A DNA stretch of 64,000 nucleotides from Epibacterium ulvae (GTDB lineage: Bacteria; Pseudomonadota; Alphaproteobacteria; Rhodobacterales; Rhodobacteraceae). Positions within the stretch are counted from its first letter, which is position 1; the number at the start of each line of letters is the position of its first letter. The position numbers and the translations under genes were made by a program. Positions 42,788 through 52,286 of the stretch are shown here, piece by piece. The stretch spans positions 62,001 to 126,000 of the forward strand of contig NZ_FMWG01000009.1 of the NCBI RefSeq assembly GCF_900102795.1, written 5' to 3'. The notes beneath the pieces were generated by a model that searched no databases, had not been told where the DNA came from, and worked only from the letters and a program-made list of their open reading frames with translations.

Positions 42788-44332
42788 TCATGCTGAACGG
42801 CGAACTGCTGATCTTAGTTCTTTTAGATTGAGCGCCCCAATCACGAGGGCTGCGACGAAATAGACCAGCGCGCCCAAAAGGACGAGCAAGAGTAAAGCCA
42901 TATAGCGCCAGCTGTCGGAAAAGAACCAAGGTTCAAATAATGTGAATGCGCCTGAAACCACAATGCCCATCATCGCAGATGCGGCGGTTATTCTTACGCC
43001 GCGTGTGATAAACCGCTGATCAAATCGTGCGACTTCGCCAAATTTTAAAGACCCGATCCAGAGCAGAACGACCATGCTCCAACCCGCTGCACTTGCGGCG
43101 ACAGCGGGCGATATCCAGCCGAGTGTTGGCTTCAGGCCCAAAGCAAGTGCCGCGTTGATCACCATCGCAACGACAGCATAATGGAATGGGCTGCGAGTAT
43201 CTTCGCGTGCGAAATATAAAGGTTGTAACACTTTTTGCAAAACAAAGGCGGGCAAGCCTACGCCATAGATCGCAACGGCCAACGCTATTGCTTGGGCATC
43301 AGCCGTTGTTGTTGCTCCTCTTTCATAAAGCACCGAAACCAGCGGCAATGGAATTGCGATAAAGGCAGCGGTGGAGGGGAGTGTGAAGAGAAGAGAGAAC
43401 TCTCCTGCTCTTGAAAAAGCATCACGCGCGCCTGAAGTATCCCCCGCGCGTAGACGTCTGGACAAATCAGGTAACAGTACAATGCCGATGGCGATACCGA
43501 TGACACCAAGTGGAAGCTGATACAGACGGTCCGCGACAAAAAGCCAGCTTACTGCGCCCTCTAGGTCAGAAGCGACCAGTTGTCCGACAACTAGGTTAAT
43601 CTGGGTGACACCCATCGCGAGAGCCGCGGGCAGCGCGACCCGCAGGAGATTACCCATCTCTTTGCTAGGGCGGGGCAGGCGAGGCCTCAGCGAAATACCA
43701 GCACGCTCTGTTGCGATCCAGACCAGTGCAAGCTGAGCAATACCTGCGACAGGTATCGTCCAGATGAGCCAATCGATGATGGCCCCGCCAAGAAATTCGC
43801 CCAAGAGCATGGCTGTACAGGTGAAAATGTTAAGAAGGACTGGTGCCGCTGCGGCGGCAGCAAAGCGGCCTGTGGCGTTTAAGATACCGGAAAACAATGC
43901 AGCCAGGGACATGCATAAAATATAGGGAAAGGCAATTTTGCCGTAGCCCACCGCCATGTCAAAACGGGCGTCACCTGCAAATCCATTGGCGGTGAGCCAG
44001 ACCAATCCCGGCATAAAGATCATGCCAAGGGCGACAAGAACCAGTACAACCGCTGCCAACCAGTTAAAGGCATCCTGCGCAAACTCTTCTGCGTTGTCGT
44101 CACTTTCCAACCGCTTAGAAAACATTGGCACAAAGGCTGCATTAAATGCGCCTTCGGCAAAAAAACGGCGAAACATATTGGGCAGCCGAAACGCGGCTAC
44201 AAACGCATCCATAAGCGGACCAGGTCCGATATAGGCCGTGATGAGAATTTCGCGCAAAAAGCCTAATATACGGCTCGCAAGTGTCCAGAAACCGACAGTC
44301 ATAAAGCCGGAAAGCAGTCGAATTGGCTTCAT
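42788..44332 (-). CDS. murJ: Lipid II flippase MurJ
   Basis: The 514-residue protein has about 14 transmembrane segments and MOP-superfamily/MviN signatures: SRILGFLREILITAYIGPGPLMDAF, FRRFFAEGAFNAAFVPMFS with its conserved basic and acidic residues, and PLYFAREDTRSPF. It flips undecaprenyl-linked peptidoglycan precursor across the inner membrane. Its ATG overlaps the glnD TGA by 4 nt. The glnD-murJ(-trpS) order is common in Rhodobacterales. Confidence 0.95.
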   Translation of the reverse strand: MKPIRLLSGFMTVGFWTLASRILGFLREILITAYIGPGPLMDAFVAAFRLPNMFRRFFAEGAFNAAFVPMFSKRLESDDNAEEFAQDAFNWLAAVVLVLVALGMIFMPGLVWLTANGFAGDARFDMAVGYGKIAFPYILCMSLAALFSGILNATGRFAAAAAAPVLLNIFTCTAMLLGEFLGGAIIDWLIWTIPVAGIAQLALVWIATERAGISLRPRLPRPSKEMGNLLRVALPAALAMGVTQINLVVGQLVASDLEGAVSWLFVADRLYQLPLGVIGIAIGIVLLPDLSRRLRAGDTSGARDAFSRAGEFSLLFTLPSTAAFIAIPLPLVSVLYERGATTTADAQAIALAVAIYGVGLPAFVLQKVLQPLYFAREDTRSPFHYAVVAMVINAALALGLKPTLGWISPAVAASAAGWSMVVLLWIGSLKFGEVARFDQRFITRGVRITAASAMMGIVVSGAFTLFEPWFFSDSWRYMALLLLVLLGALVYFVAALVIGALNLKELRSAVRRSA

Positions 44333-47157
44333 GTTTGTGCCCGTTTCACACCGGCGCTGATGGCTTCCCGCAATCTTTTCTCTAGGCTTTTCTGCTTGGA
44401 GTCTGAGTAATATTTTAGACCAAACATGTCTTTCACATAAAATGTATCTACGACCTGCTCACCATAGGTAGCGATCACAGCATTGGCGACATAGACGTTC
44501 AATTCTGTCAATGTACGTGCCAGATCATATAAAAGGCCGGGCCGGTCACGTGTATCTACTTCGATAATCGTGTAGATTTCAGAGCCATCATTGTCAAACG
44601 TGATATGGGTTGGAACAGAGAAAGCGCGTTCACGCTTTTTGATTTTGTCCCGTGATTTTAGTGCATCTCTCGCGATGACTTCTCCCTTTAGAGTTTTGTT
44701 GATCATCTGTTTTAGACGGGGCAACCGAGAGACTTCAAATGGGCTGCCTTCGGTATCCTGAATCCAGAATGCATCTGTGACATAGCCATCTTTTGTTGTG
44801 TAAGATCGCGCATCAACCACATTCGCACCGACAAGAGCCAAGGCCCCTGCAACACGTGCAAAGATGCCGGGGTGGTCTGGCATGGCGAAACAGGCTCGTG
44901 TTGCGTCGCGCTCTTCATCCGGGTGTAAACGGATCAGGACGGTTGCTTCGTCATCACATCCGTCCAATTCGCGTAGCATATCTGCAAAATCTGCATGCGC
45001 GGAGACATGTAAGCCCTGCCAATAAGGAGGGTAGTGCCGTGCCGTTTCGCGTTTCAGGTCAGACTTGGACCAGTCCGGCAATGCGGCGCGCAGGTTCTTT
45101 TTCGCTTCAGCACCGCGATGTTCACGATTCAAGGCTTCCATGCCGTTTTCTAAGGCTGCCCGTGTCTGCGCATATAGATTGCGTAGCAGCGTGGCTTTCC
45201 AATTGTTCCATGTGTCTGGCCCGACGCCACGGATGTCGCACACTGTCAAAAGCAACAGCAAATCTAGCCGTTTTACGGTTTGAACAGCTTTTGCAAAATC
45301 CCGCACCGTGCGCGGGTCTGAGATGTCGCGCTTTTGCGCCATATCGGACATCAACAAGTGGTAGCGCACCAACCATTCAACCGTCTCAGATTCAGATTTA
45401 TTCAACCCGAGACGCGGTGCAACTTTCCGTGCAATTTGCGCCCCCAGTATGGAATGATCCTGTTCACGCCCCTTGCCGATGTCGTGCAGCAGCATGGCAA
45501 CCATCAAAACCTTACGGTTTAACCCATTGCGCAAGATTTCAGAGGATAGCGGAAGTTCATCCTCTAATTCACCACGTTCGATATGGTCAAAGTTCGAAAT
45601 TACCTGAATCGTGTGTTCGTCAACCGTGTAGGAATGATACATGTTGAACTGCATCATTGCGACGATTGGTTCAAATTCCGGAACGAAGGCCGACAGAACA
45701 CCAAGTTCATTCATACGTCTGAGCGCGCGTTCGGGGTTGCCGTGTTTGATCAGGAGATCAAGAAAAATACGCTGTGCTTCCGGAGTTTTGCGCATTTTGT
45801 CATCTATCAGATGCAGGTTGGCTGTAACCAAGCGCATGGCATCTGCGTGAATGAGCATACCCGTGCGCAGGGCTTCTTCAAAGATCCGCAACAGGTTGAG
45901 TTTGTCAGTGAAAAAGGTATCGGGATCGCTGATTTGCAACCGGTTGTGATCTACCGAAAAGGCTGGTTTAACCCGTGGTTTTCGGTGAAAAATACGCTTT
46001 AGCAGCGGGGCATTCTTTTGCTGACTTTCTTCCAATTTGGTGAGTAGGATGCGTGTCACATCGCCAACGCGCGTTGCATGGCGGAAGTAGTCCTGCATGA
46101 ACAATTCCACGCCGCGCCGACCTCTGGTATTTTTATAGCCCAAGCGGTTGGCGACTTCGACTTGTAAATCAAAATTCAGTTGTTCGGTTGCGCGCCCTGC
46201 AACCAAATGCAAATGTCCTCGAACCGCCCACAGGAAATTCTCGGCTTTTGCAAAAAATTCAAATTCTTCAGGCTGAAAAAGACCAAGGTCTACCAGTTCA
46301 GCGACATCGCTGACACGGTACAGGTATTTTGCTATCCAAAACAGAGATTGTAGATCACGCAAGCCGCCTTTGCCTTCTTTGACATTCGGCTCAACCATAT
46401 AGCGCTGGCCTTGCTTTTTATGGCGCGCCTCACGTTCGCTGAGCTTTGCCTCTACAAAATCACGAGCATTCTGACTAAAGAGTTCTGCATCAAGGCGTTG
46501 TTCAAGCTCTGTCGCAAGGGCACGGTCCCCCCCCAGAAAACGATGTTCCAGCATTGCGGTGCAGATCGTATAGTCTTCGGCTCCCAGTCTCAGACAGTCT
46601 TTTATCGTGCGGCTCGAATGGCCCACTTTTAGGCGCAAGTCCCATAGGATGTAGAGCATTGATTCAATGACACTCTCCGCCCATGCAGTGATCTTGTAGG
46701 GTGTCAGAAACAATAGATCGACGTCTGAAAATGGTGCCATCTCACCACGACCATAGCCGCCAACAGCAAGCACAGCGATACGCTCTCCGCTGGTTGGGTT
46801 CGGGTTGGGGTGAAGGATATCTTTGGCTGTGAAAAGCGCTATTTCCAAGAGCCCATCCGTCAAAAAGCTATACGAGCGAGTGAGCGCGCGTGCATCCCAT
46901 GGATGTGCCTCAAACGCGGCGGCGATAGCGGCACGCCCTTCTTTGTTTGCGGCTCGCAACAACGAGACGACTTCGCTGCGCAAGGCTGTACCATCGTTGC
47001 CCTGGGCGTTGGTTTGGACATCCGCTTTGAGGCGTTCCACATCAATAATCAATTCAGGCGCCAGCAAAAGCGACGCCTGAAGAGAGTTTTCGGATTTAGA
47101 AGTCTGAACCAGTGGATCAGAAGCCTGCGCCGGCGAAACTTTGGGGAGCTGGGTCAA
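44329..47157 (-). CDS. glnD: [Protein-PII] uridylyltransferase/uridylyl-removing enzyme
   Basis: The 942-residue sensor of nitrogen status modifies the PII proteins GlnB/GlnK. Domains in order: an N-terminal nucleotidyltransferase (GGYGRGEMAPFSDVDLLFL, with the catalytic GR..S..DxD pattern), a helical GlnD linker, an HD hydrolase (VAMLLHDIGKGREQDHS) that removes UMP, and two C-terminal ACT domains (HPGIFARVAGALAL; RPGLLYDLARTLTE) that bind glutamine. Length is typical. The ATG at 47157 overlaps the 3' end of the upstream LpoA-like gene by 41 bp and has only a weak ribosome site, so a slightly later start is possible. It is coupled to murJ. Confidence 0.96.
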   Translation of the reverse strand: MTQLPKVSPAQASDPLVQTSKSENSLQASLLLAPELIIDVERLKADVQTNAQGNDGTALRSEVVSLLRAANKEGRAAIAAAFEAHPWDARALTRSYSFLTDGLLEIALFTAKDILHPNPNPTSGERIAVLAVGGYGRGEMAPFSDVDLLFLTPYKITAWAESVIESMLYILWDLRLKVGHSSRTIKDCLRLGAEDYTICTAMLEHRFLGGDRALATELEQRLDAELFSQNARDFVEAKLSEREARHKKQGQRYMVEPNVKEGKGGLRDLQSLFWIAKYLYRVSDVAELVDLGLFQPEEFEFFAKAENFLWAVRGHLHLVAGRATEQLNFDLQVEVANRLGYKNTRGRRGVELFMQDYFRHATRVGDVTRILLTKLEESQQKNAPLLKRIFHRKPRVKPAFSVDHNRLQISDPDTFFTDKLNLLRIFEEALRTGMLIHADAMRLVTANLHLIDDKMRKTPEAQRIFLDLLIKHGNPERALRRMNELGVLSAFVPEFEPIVAMMQFNMYHSYTVDEHTIQVISNFDHIERGELEDELPLSSEILRNGLNRKVLMVAMLLHDIGKGREQDHSILGAQIARKVAPRLGLNKSESETVEWLVRYHLLMSDMAQKRDISDPRTVRDFAKAVQTVKRLDLLLLLTVCDIRGVGPDTWNNWKATLLRNLYAQTRAALENGMEALNREHRGAEAKKNLRAALPDWSKSDLKRETARHYPPYWQGLHVSAHADFADMLRELDGCDDEATVLIRLHPDEERDATRACFAMPDHPGIFARVAGALALVGANVVDARSYTTKDGYVTDAFWIQDTEGSPFEVSRLPRLKQMINKTLKGEVIARDALKSRDKIKKRERAFSVPTHITFDNDGSEIYTIIEVDTRDRPGLLYDLARTLTELNVYVANAVIATYGEQVVDTFYVKDMFGLKYYSDSKQKSLEKRLREAISAGVKRAQT

Positions 47158-48289
47158 TGATTACGACTTTCTTGTCTTGGATAGTGGCGACAGCGAGGCC
47201 GCGGTCGTTTGTTCCATCAGGGCGCAAACGGAAAACACCACCAGTGCCTTGGAAACCTGCACCTTGGGTTAATGCGGCGCCGGTTAATGCTTCAGAGTTG
47301 CCTGCAGCAACCAATGCACCAATAGCAGCGATGCCGTCAAATGCGAGACCCGCGATAGGCAAGGGCGGCGTGCCATAGGTCGCAGTGTAGCGTTCACGGA
47401 AGACTTGTGCCTTTTGCGGGTCAGGGATCGCAAACCATCCGCCTTGGACACCAGGCAGTTGAAGCGTTTGTTGCGGAATATCCCAGCGCGTCAGGCCGAT
47501 ATACTGGTAGTTTTCAGAACGAACACCTGCCTCTGGCAAAAGCTGGGTCAGCAAGGGCAATGCGCCCGCGGTCGTTGCAGTCATAAACAATGCGTCAGCG
47601 CCGCGCTGTGCGGCAGTATCGCGGATGACAGGGATCGAATTGATTACACCCTGTTGGGAGAGCTGATAACTGACAGAACCAGCAACCGTCGCATTGGATT
47701 GGCTTGCGGCGCGGTTGATAGCATCACGTCCTGCCTGACCTGCTGGATCGTCTCCACTCACGACGAGGAGATCTGATTTGCCCTGGCTTGCCGCATATCG
47801 GGCTAGTCTGCGCGCAGTGTTGTCGAAGGTCGGACCTAGAATATAGACGTTCCCACCCGCGATAGCAGTGTTGTTGGAAAAGGCCAAAACGTTCACGCCG
47901 CGTTGGGCTGCGGCCAAGCCAGCAGCATTCGCAGCCTCTGCATAAACAGGCCCCAATATGATGCGCGCACCTTCATTTACGGCGCGGGTCGCAGCGTTTG
48001 CCGCCGTTGTCGGATTGGCCGCGGTGTCATAGATACGCAGGTCGATTTTAACGCCGTTCAGGTCTGCAATCGCCATACGGGCTGCGTTTTCAAGGTTGCG
48101 TGCAATCACACCATCGCTTTGATTTGCTGACCCGCGTGGCACCAAAAGTGCGACAGGAACAGGTTTGGATGTATTGATTGTTGGACCAGTTGAGAGCGAG
48201 ACTGGCTCACAAGCAACGAGGGCAAACGAAGAAATTGCCACTGCTGCTGCACATGCGGCCTTGCGGGCGTTTCTGAAAACGGCAAACAT
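47117..48289 (-). CDS. LpoA-like penicillin-binding protein activator lipoprotein
   Basis: The 390-residue lipoprotein precursor has a lipobox ALVAC (acylated Cys27). It is followed by a periplasmic-binding-protein type I fold (VALLVPRGSANQSDGVIARNLENAA, YDTAANPTTAANAATRAVNEG, ILGPVYAEAANAAG) like the C-terminal domain of E. coli LpoA (YraM/LppC), which activates PBP1A. The N-terminal TPR domain of E. coli LpoA is missing. Gene context supports the assignment: it is divergent from rsmI and yraN, matching the E. coli yraL-yraM-yraN cluster. A branched-chain amino-acid ABC binding protein is the alternative, but lipidation and context argue against it. Confidence 0.87.
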   Translation of the reverse strand: MFAVFRNARKAACAAAVAISSFALVACEPVSLSTGPTINTSKPVPVALLVPRGSANQSDGVIARNLENAARMAIADLNGVKIDLRIYDTAANPTTAANAATRAVNEGARIILGPVYAEAANAAGLAAAQRGVNVLAFSNNTAIAGGNVYILGPTFDNTARRLARYAASQGKSDLLVVSGDDPAGQAGRDAINRAASQSNATVAGSVSYQLSQQGVINSIPVIRDTAAQRGADALFMTATTAGALPLLTQLLPEAGVRSENYQYIGLTRWDIPQQTLQLPGVQGGWFAIPDPQKAQVFRERYTATYGTPPLPIAGLAFDGIAAIGALVAAGNSEALTGAALTQGAGFQGTGGVFRLRPDGTNDRGLAVATIQDKKVVIIDPAPQSFAGAGF

Positions 48290-48375
48290 AATAAACTTGA
48301 TGCTCCATGATCCGGCAGGGGCGCCGTGTTGGGTTCAGAGCCGGATAATAAACGACCGACAAGGCGGGTCCAGAG

Positions 48376-49236
48376 TTGAATCACCAGAACATCCGTTTGC
48401 AGCCGGGTTTATATTTTGTTGCAACACCTATCGGAACTGCACGCGACATTACATTGCGTGCGCTTGATATTCTTGCCTCCTGCGATCTGATTGCAGCAGA
48501 GGATACGCGGTCTTTGCGTAAATTGTTGGAAATACACGGTGTTCCATTAGCGGGGCGCCAGGTGGTTGCCTATCATGACCACAGCGGCAGTGGTGCGCGC
48601 AATCGCCTGATTGACGCGATCAATAGCAGGCAATCTGTTGCCTATGCATCAGAGGCGGGTATGCCGCTTATCGCTGATCCCGGATATGATTTGAGCCGTG
48701 CGGCCGCAGAGGCGGGGCATTTGGTGACCGCAGCGCCAGGCGCATCAGCTGCAATTACAGCGCTAACATTGGCAGGGCTTCCGACGGATGCGTTTTTCTT
48801 TGCGGGTTTCTTGCCAAATGCGACGGGCGCACGGCGCAAGCGGTTGGAAGAATTGCGCGAGGTGCCGGGCACATTGGCATTTTACGAATCGCCTAAAAGG
48901 GTGCTTGCATCGATCAAAGACATGCAAACCGTGCTTGGCGACCGTCCTGCAGCTTTGTGTCGCGAATTGACCAAAAAGTTTGAAGAAGTTCGGCGTTTAT
49001 CGCTGTCTGAGCTGGTTGAGAGTCTAGAAGAGAAACCGGTGAAGGGCGAAATCGTTGTTTTGGTAGATCGCGCGCGGGCCCCAACCGTAAGTACCAGTGA
49101 TTTAGAAAGTGATTTGCGGGCGGCCCTGAAAGATAGCTCGGTCAAGGATGCAGCTGATATCGTGTCAAAACTGTACGGGTTACCACGGCGCAAAATTTAT
49201 CAGATGGCGTTGAACATGGCCAAAGCTGAGGATTGA
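48376..49236 (+). CDS. rsmI: 16S rRNA (cytidine1402-2'-O)-methyltransferase RsmI
   Basis: The 286-residue SPOUT-independent tetrapyrrole-methylase-fold enzyme starts at TTG 48376. It has the RsmI signatures VATPIGTARDITLRALDIL, EDTRSLRKLLEIHGV, SEAGMPLIADPGYDL and FFAGFLPNATGARRKRL. It methylates C1402 in the ribosomal P site together with RsmH. The stop TGA overlaps a TTG that could start yraN. It is divergent from the LpoA-like gene, and the 86-bp gap should contain both promoters. Confidence 0.94.
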   Translation: MNHQNIRLQPGLYFVATPIGTARDITLRALDILASCDLIAAEDTRSLRKLLEIHGVPLAGRQVVAYHDHSGSGARNRLIDAINSRQSVAYASEAGMPLIADPGYDLSRAAAEAGHLVTAAPGASAAITALTLAGLPTDAFFFAGFLPNATGARRKRLEELREVPGTLAFYESPKRVLASIKDMQTVLGDRPAALCRELTKKFEEVRRLSLSELVESLEEKPVKGEIVVLVDRARAPTVSTSDLESDLRAALKDSSVKDAADIVSKLYGLPRRKIYQMALNMAKAED

Positions 49237-49238
49237 AC

Positions 49239-49616
49239 ATGATGTCGTCATCGCGACAACACAGCGGGAAGGCAGCCCATCTGGCGGGAGATGCGGCTGA
49301 ACAGGCCGTGCAGCGGGCTTATGAGGCGCAAGGATATGAAGCTGTTGCGCAGCGATGGCGCTGTGAGGCTGGAGAGATTGATCTCATCCTGCGCCTGAAC
49401 GCACAATATGTGTTTGTTGAAGTTAAACACAGTCGCTCATTTGCCAAGGCTGCAGAACGTTTGAGCGCGCAGCAGATAGCGCGTATTTACACCAGCGCTG
49501 AGGTTTTCTTGGCTGAGACCCCTCAGGGTGCATTGACCGAAACACGCTTTGATGTGGCGCTTGTGGATGGTCAGGGTCAGATCAAAATACTGGAAAACGC
49601 AATTGGGTTGGAGTGA
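49239..49616 (+). CDS. yraN: YraN/UPF0102-family endonuclease-like protein
   Basis: The 125-residue protein has the UPF0102 pattern: GDAAEQAVQRAYEAQGYEAV, RCEAGEIDLILRL, and FVEVKHSRSF with the D...ExK restriction-nuclease-like residues. Family members are thought to act on DNA or Holliday-type structures, but the role is unproven. The ATG at 49239 has a GAGG site 7 nt upstream. A TTG at 49233 overlapping the rsmI stop (TTGA) is an alternative start. It is downstream of rsmI, as in E. coli. Confidence 0.9.
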   Translation: MMSSSRQHSGKAAHLAGDAAEQAVQRAYEAQGYEAVAQRWRCEAGEIDLILRLNAQYVFVEVKHSRSFAKAAERLSAQQIARIYTSAEVFLAETPQGALTETRFDVALVDGQGQIKILENAIGLE

Positions 49617-49691
49617 GCCCATTGAATGTAAGAGTGTGCTGGGCCACATAGGCTTGCAGACAGCCTGGCAGCACGACAAAGGACCGACGCC

Positions 49692-50624
49692 ATGAAAATA
49701 GCCTTTCAGATGGACCCAATTCTGGGCGTTGACATTAATGCCGATAGCAGCTTTCGCCTTGCCGAAGAGGCGCAGGCGCGCGGGCATGAGCTGTTTTATT
49801 ACGCTCCAGATCAATTGGCCTACCAAGAAGGGCGCATTACGGCGCGCGGCCACGATATGAAAGTACAGCGCGTTGCGGATGCACCGGCAGTGCTTGGAGC
49901 TGAGCGGGAAGTTGATCTCGCTGATTTTGATGTGGTCTGGCTGCGTCAGGATCCACCGTTTGATATGCACTATATCACTTCAACCCATTTGCTGGATCGT
50001 CTTAAAGGACAGGCGCTGGTGGTGAATGACCCGTTTTGGGTGCGCAACTATCCTGAAAAACTGCTTGTGCTCGATTTCCCAGAGCTTACCCCACCGACAA
50101 CGATCGCGCGGGATCTTGAAACAATCAAAGCGTTCAAGGAGAAGCACGGCGATATCATTCTAAAGCCGCTTTATGGCAATGGGGGCGCTGGCGTGTTCCG
50201 CTTAGATGCAAATGATCGCAATCTGACTTCGCTACATGAGCTGTTTACCGGCTTTAGCCGTGAGCCGCTGATCGTACAAAAATTTCTGCCCGATGTCAGC
50301 AATGGGGATAAGCGGGTTATCTTGGTCGACGGAGAAGCCGTTGGAGCCATCAACCGCGTCCCTGCCAAAGGCGAGACACGTTCAAATATGCATGTCGGTG
50401 GACGCCCCGAGAAAATTGGTTTGACCGAACGTGACCTTGAGATCTGTGCCGCCATCGGACCTTTGTTGCGCGAAAAGGGGCAGGTCTTTGTTGGGATCGA
50501 TGTGATCGGCGATTATCTGACCGAGATCAACGTAACCTCACCTACAGGTATTCAAGAGCTTGAACGCTTTGATGGGGTGAACATTGCCGAAAAAATCTGG
50601 CAAGCGATTGAAGCCAAATTGTAA
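49692..50624 (+). CDS. gshB: Glutathione synthetase
   Basis: The 310-residue ATP-grasp enzyme joins gamma-glutamylcysteine and glycine. Seen: MKIAFQMDPILGVDINADSS (family N-terminus), WLRQDPPFDMHYITSTHLL, the glycine-rich PLYGNGGAGVFRL lid, RVILVDGEAVGAINRVPAKGETRSNMHVGG and the metal-binding EINVTSPTGIQE. Length is that of proteobacterial GshB. An AAAGGACC site precedes the ATG. Together with rsmI and yraN it forms a co-directional run, 75 bp downstream of yraN. Confidence 0.97.
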   Translation: MKIAFQMDPILGVDINADSSFRLAEEAQARGHELFYYAPDQLAYQEGRITARGHDMKVQRVADAPAVLGAEREVDLADFDVVWLRQDPPFDMHYITSTHLLDRLKGQALVVNDPFWVRNYPEKLLVLDFPELTPPTTIARDLETIKAFKEKHGDIILKPLYGNGGAGVFRLDANDRNLTSLHELFTGFSREPLIVQKFLPDVSNGDKRVILVDGEAVGAINRVPAKGETRSNMHVGGRPEKIGLTERDLEICAAIGPLLREKGQVFVGIDVIGDYLTEINVTSPTGIQELERFDGVNIAEKIWQAIEAKL

Positions 50625-50632
50625 TTGAGACG

Positions 50633-50670
50633 CGCAAGAGGCGGATCTGTCTAAGATTGCGCCTCTTGCG
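50633..50670. terminator. Hairpin between gshB and yifB
   Basis: An 11-bp perfect stem CGCAAGAGGCG/CGCCTCTTGCG (50633-50643 / 50660-50670, 16-nt loop) begins 8 nt after the gshB stop, between convergent genes. It lacks a T-run, so it may depend on other factors. Confidence 0.6.
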
Positions 50671-50689
50671 GAGAGAGAAGGCGCGGAAT

Positions 50690-52195
50690 TCAGCTGGGAG
50701 CCAGCCGAAAGCTGAGCGCCTCTGCAATATGTGTGCGTGTTACGTCGTCGCTTTGGGCGAGATCTGCAATTGTACGCGCAAGCCGCAATACCCGATGGTA
50801 TCCGCGTGCTGATAGGCCAAAACGTTCAGCAGCCTGTTTTAATAGAGCGCGTCCATCTGGACCCGGGGCTGCAACCTGCTCTAAAATTTCGCCTTCAGCA
50901 TCGGCATTTTGTGCGCATTCTGAGAGATCCGCATAGCGCGCCGCTTGTATATCGCGGGCGATGGCGACACGGGCTGCGACCTCGGCTGATCCTTCGGCAC
51001 TGGGCGGCAGATCGAGGTCGGTAAATGAAACGGGCGGTACATCTACGCGCAGATCAAAACGATCCATCAGCGGGCCGGAAATGCGGCCCAGGTAATCTGC
51101 ACCGCATTTGGGAACACGGGCACAGGCGCGGGCAGGGTCGCTCAGATATCCGCATTTGCACGGGTTTGCTGCAGCCAACAGCATAAAACGGCAAGGGTAT
51201 TTGATATGGGCATTCGCACGGGCGACCATGACCTCTCCGGTTTCCATCGGCTGGCGCAGGGTTTCCAAAACGGCGCGGCTGAACTCAGGCAATTCGTCCA
51301 GAAACAGAACGCCATTGTGTGCAAGACTGATTTCACCGGGCTGCGCTTTGCGCCCGCCGCCGACGATTGCAGCCATCGAGGCTGTGTGGTGCGGTTCGCG
51401 GTACGGGCGGTCGCGGTGAATGCCGCCCTCTTGGAGCAAGCCGCAGAGCGATTGAATCATGGAGGTGTCTAGCGCTTCACTTGGGCTGAGTGGTGGAAGA
51501 ATGGAAGACATGCGCGCTGCAAGCATCGATTTGCCAGACCCGGGCGTGCCAATCATCAGCATATGATGGCGACCGGCGGCGGCGATTTCCATCGCGCGTT
51601 TGGCGCGCTCTTGCCCTTTGACATCGCGCAGGTCTTTTGTCGTCTTTGGGGTCACGATATTTCCGGGTTTGGCAAGCTGTAGCGGCATTTGCCCGGTGAA
51701 ATGACGCACAACATCCAAAAGCGTGGCAGCGCCAATGACGGTGGCGGCCTCAACCCATGCAGCCTCAGCGCTGGACGGCTTGGGACAAAGGAGCTGTTTT
51801 TCGCAGTCAACGGCGGTCATCGCTGCAGGCAGTGCACCCGGAACTGGGGTAAGTTGACCGTCAAGCGACAATTCCCCCAGTGCCATCGTGTCTTCGGACG
51901 CTTCGGGGGGGATGATTTGCAAAGCGGTGAGCAAGGCAAGCGCTATAGGCAAGTCAAAGTGGCTGCCTTCCTTGGGCAGATCAGCCGGTGCCATATTGAT
52001 GGTAATGCGCCGCGCAGGCAGGGCGATAGACATTGCGGAAAACGCAGAGCGCACACGTTCACGGGCTTCGCTGACGGCCTTATCTGGCAAGCCGACGATA
52101 TTAAATGCAGGCAGGCCCGGCGCGACAGAGCATTGCACCTCAACCGGGCGGGCTTCCACGCCTTGAAAAGCGACCGTATGGCTGCGAGTCATCAC
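50690..52195 (-). CDS. comM: YifB/ComM-family AAA+ ATPase
   Basis: The 501-residue protein has an N-terminal Lon-like domain (VEVQCSVAPGLPAFNIVGLP, NMAPADLPKEGSHFDLPIAL) and a central Mg-chelatase-type AAA+ module (Walker A GTPGSGKSMLAARM, Walker B VLFLDELPEF). A C-terminal Mg_chelatase_C helical region (YHRVLRLARTIADL) follows. ComM is a DNA branch-migration helicase needed for integration of transforming DNA in naturally competent bacteria. YifB is the E. coli name for the same family. Three TTAA boxes, two of them in the CtrA spacing TTAA-N7-TTAA, lie 56-82 bp upstream. Confidence 0.93.
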   Translation of the reverse strand: MMTRSHTVAFQGVEARPVEVQCSVAPGLPAFNIVGLPDKAVSEARERVRSAFSAMSIALPARRITINMAPADLPKEGSHFDLPIALALLTALQIIPPEASEDTMALGELSLDGQLTPVPGALPAAMTAVDCEKQLLCPKPSSAEAAWVEAATVIGAATLLDVVRHFTGQMPLQLAKPGNIVTPKTTKDLRDVKGQERAKRAMEIAAAGRHHMLMIGTPGSGKSMLAARMSSILPPLSPSEALDTSMIQSLCGLLQEGGIHRDRPYREPHHTASMAAIVGGGRKAQPGEISLAHNGVLFLDELPEFSRAVLETLRQPMETGEVMVARANAHIKYPCRFMLLAAANPCKCGYLSDPARACARVPKCGADYLGRISGPLMDRFDLRVDVPPVSFTDLDLPPSAEGSAEVAARVAIARDIQAARYADLSECAQNADAEGEILEQVAAPGPDGRALLKQAAERFGLSARGYHRVLRLARTIADLAQSDDVTRTHIAEALSFRLAPS

Positions 52196-52250
52196 GATGG
52201 CAGGGCCTCCTGTTTTTCAAAGAGCCTTTGCCATCATGGTTTCCGAAACA

Positions 52251-52277
52251 TTAACGACACCATTAAGGTGACATTAA
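52251..52277 (-). promoter_or_regulatory. CtrA-like TTAA boxes upstream of comM
   Basis: TTAA occurs at 52251, 52263 and 52274. The last two form TTAA-N7-TTAA, the canonical CtrA recognition spacing in alphaproteobacteria, and the first pair has N8. They lie 56-82 bp upstream of the comM ATG in an otherwise unoccupied promoter region. Confidence 0.5.
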
Positions 52278-52286
52278 ATCTTTAGT

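Noticed and set aside
44793-45647. 284-codon plus-strand frame inside glnD
   Set aside because: Antisense to the HD and ACT domains of glnD. Composition (Arg, His, Cys rich) is that of a shadow frame.
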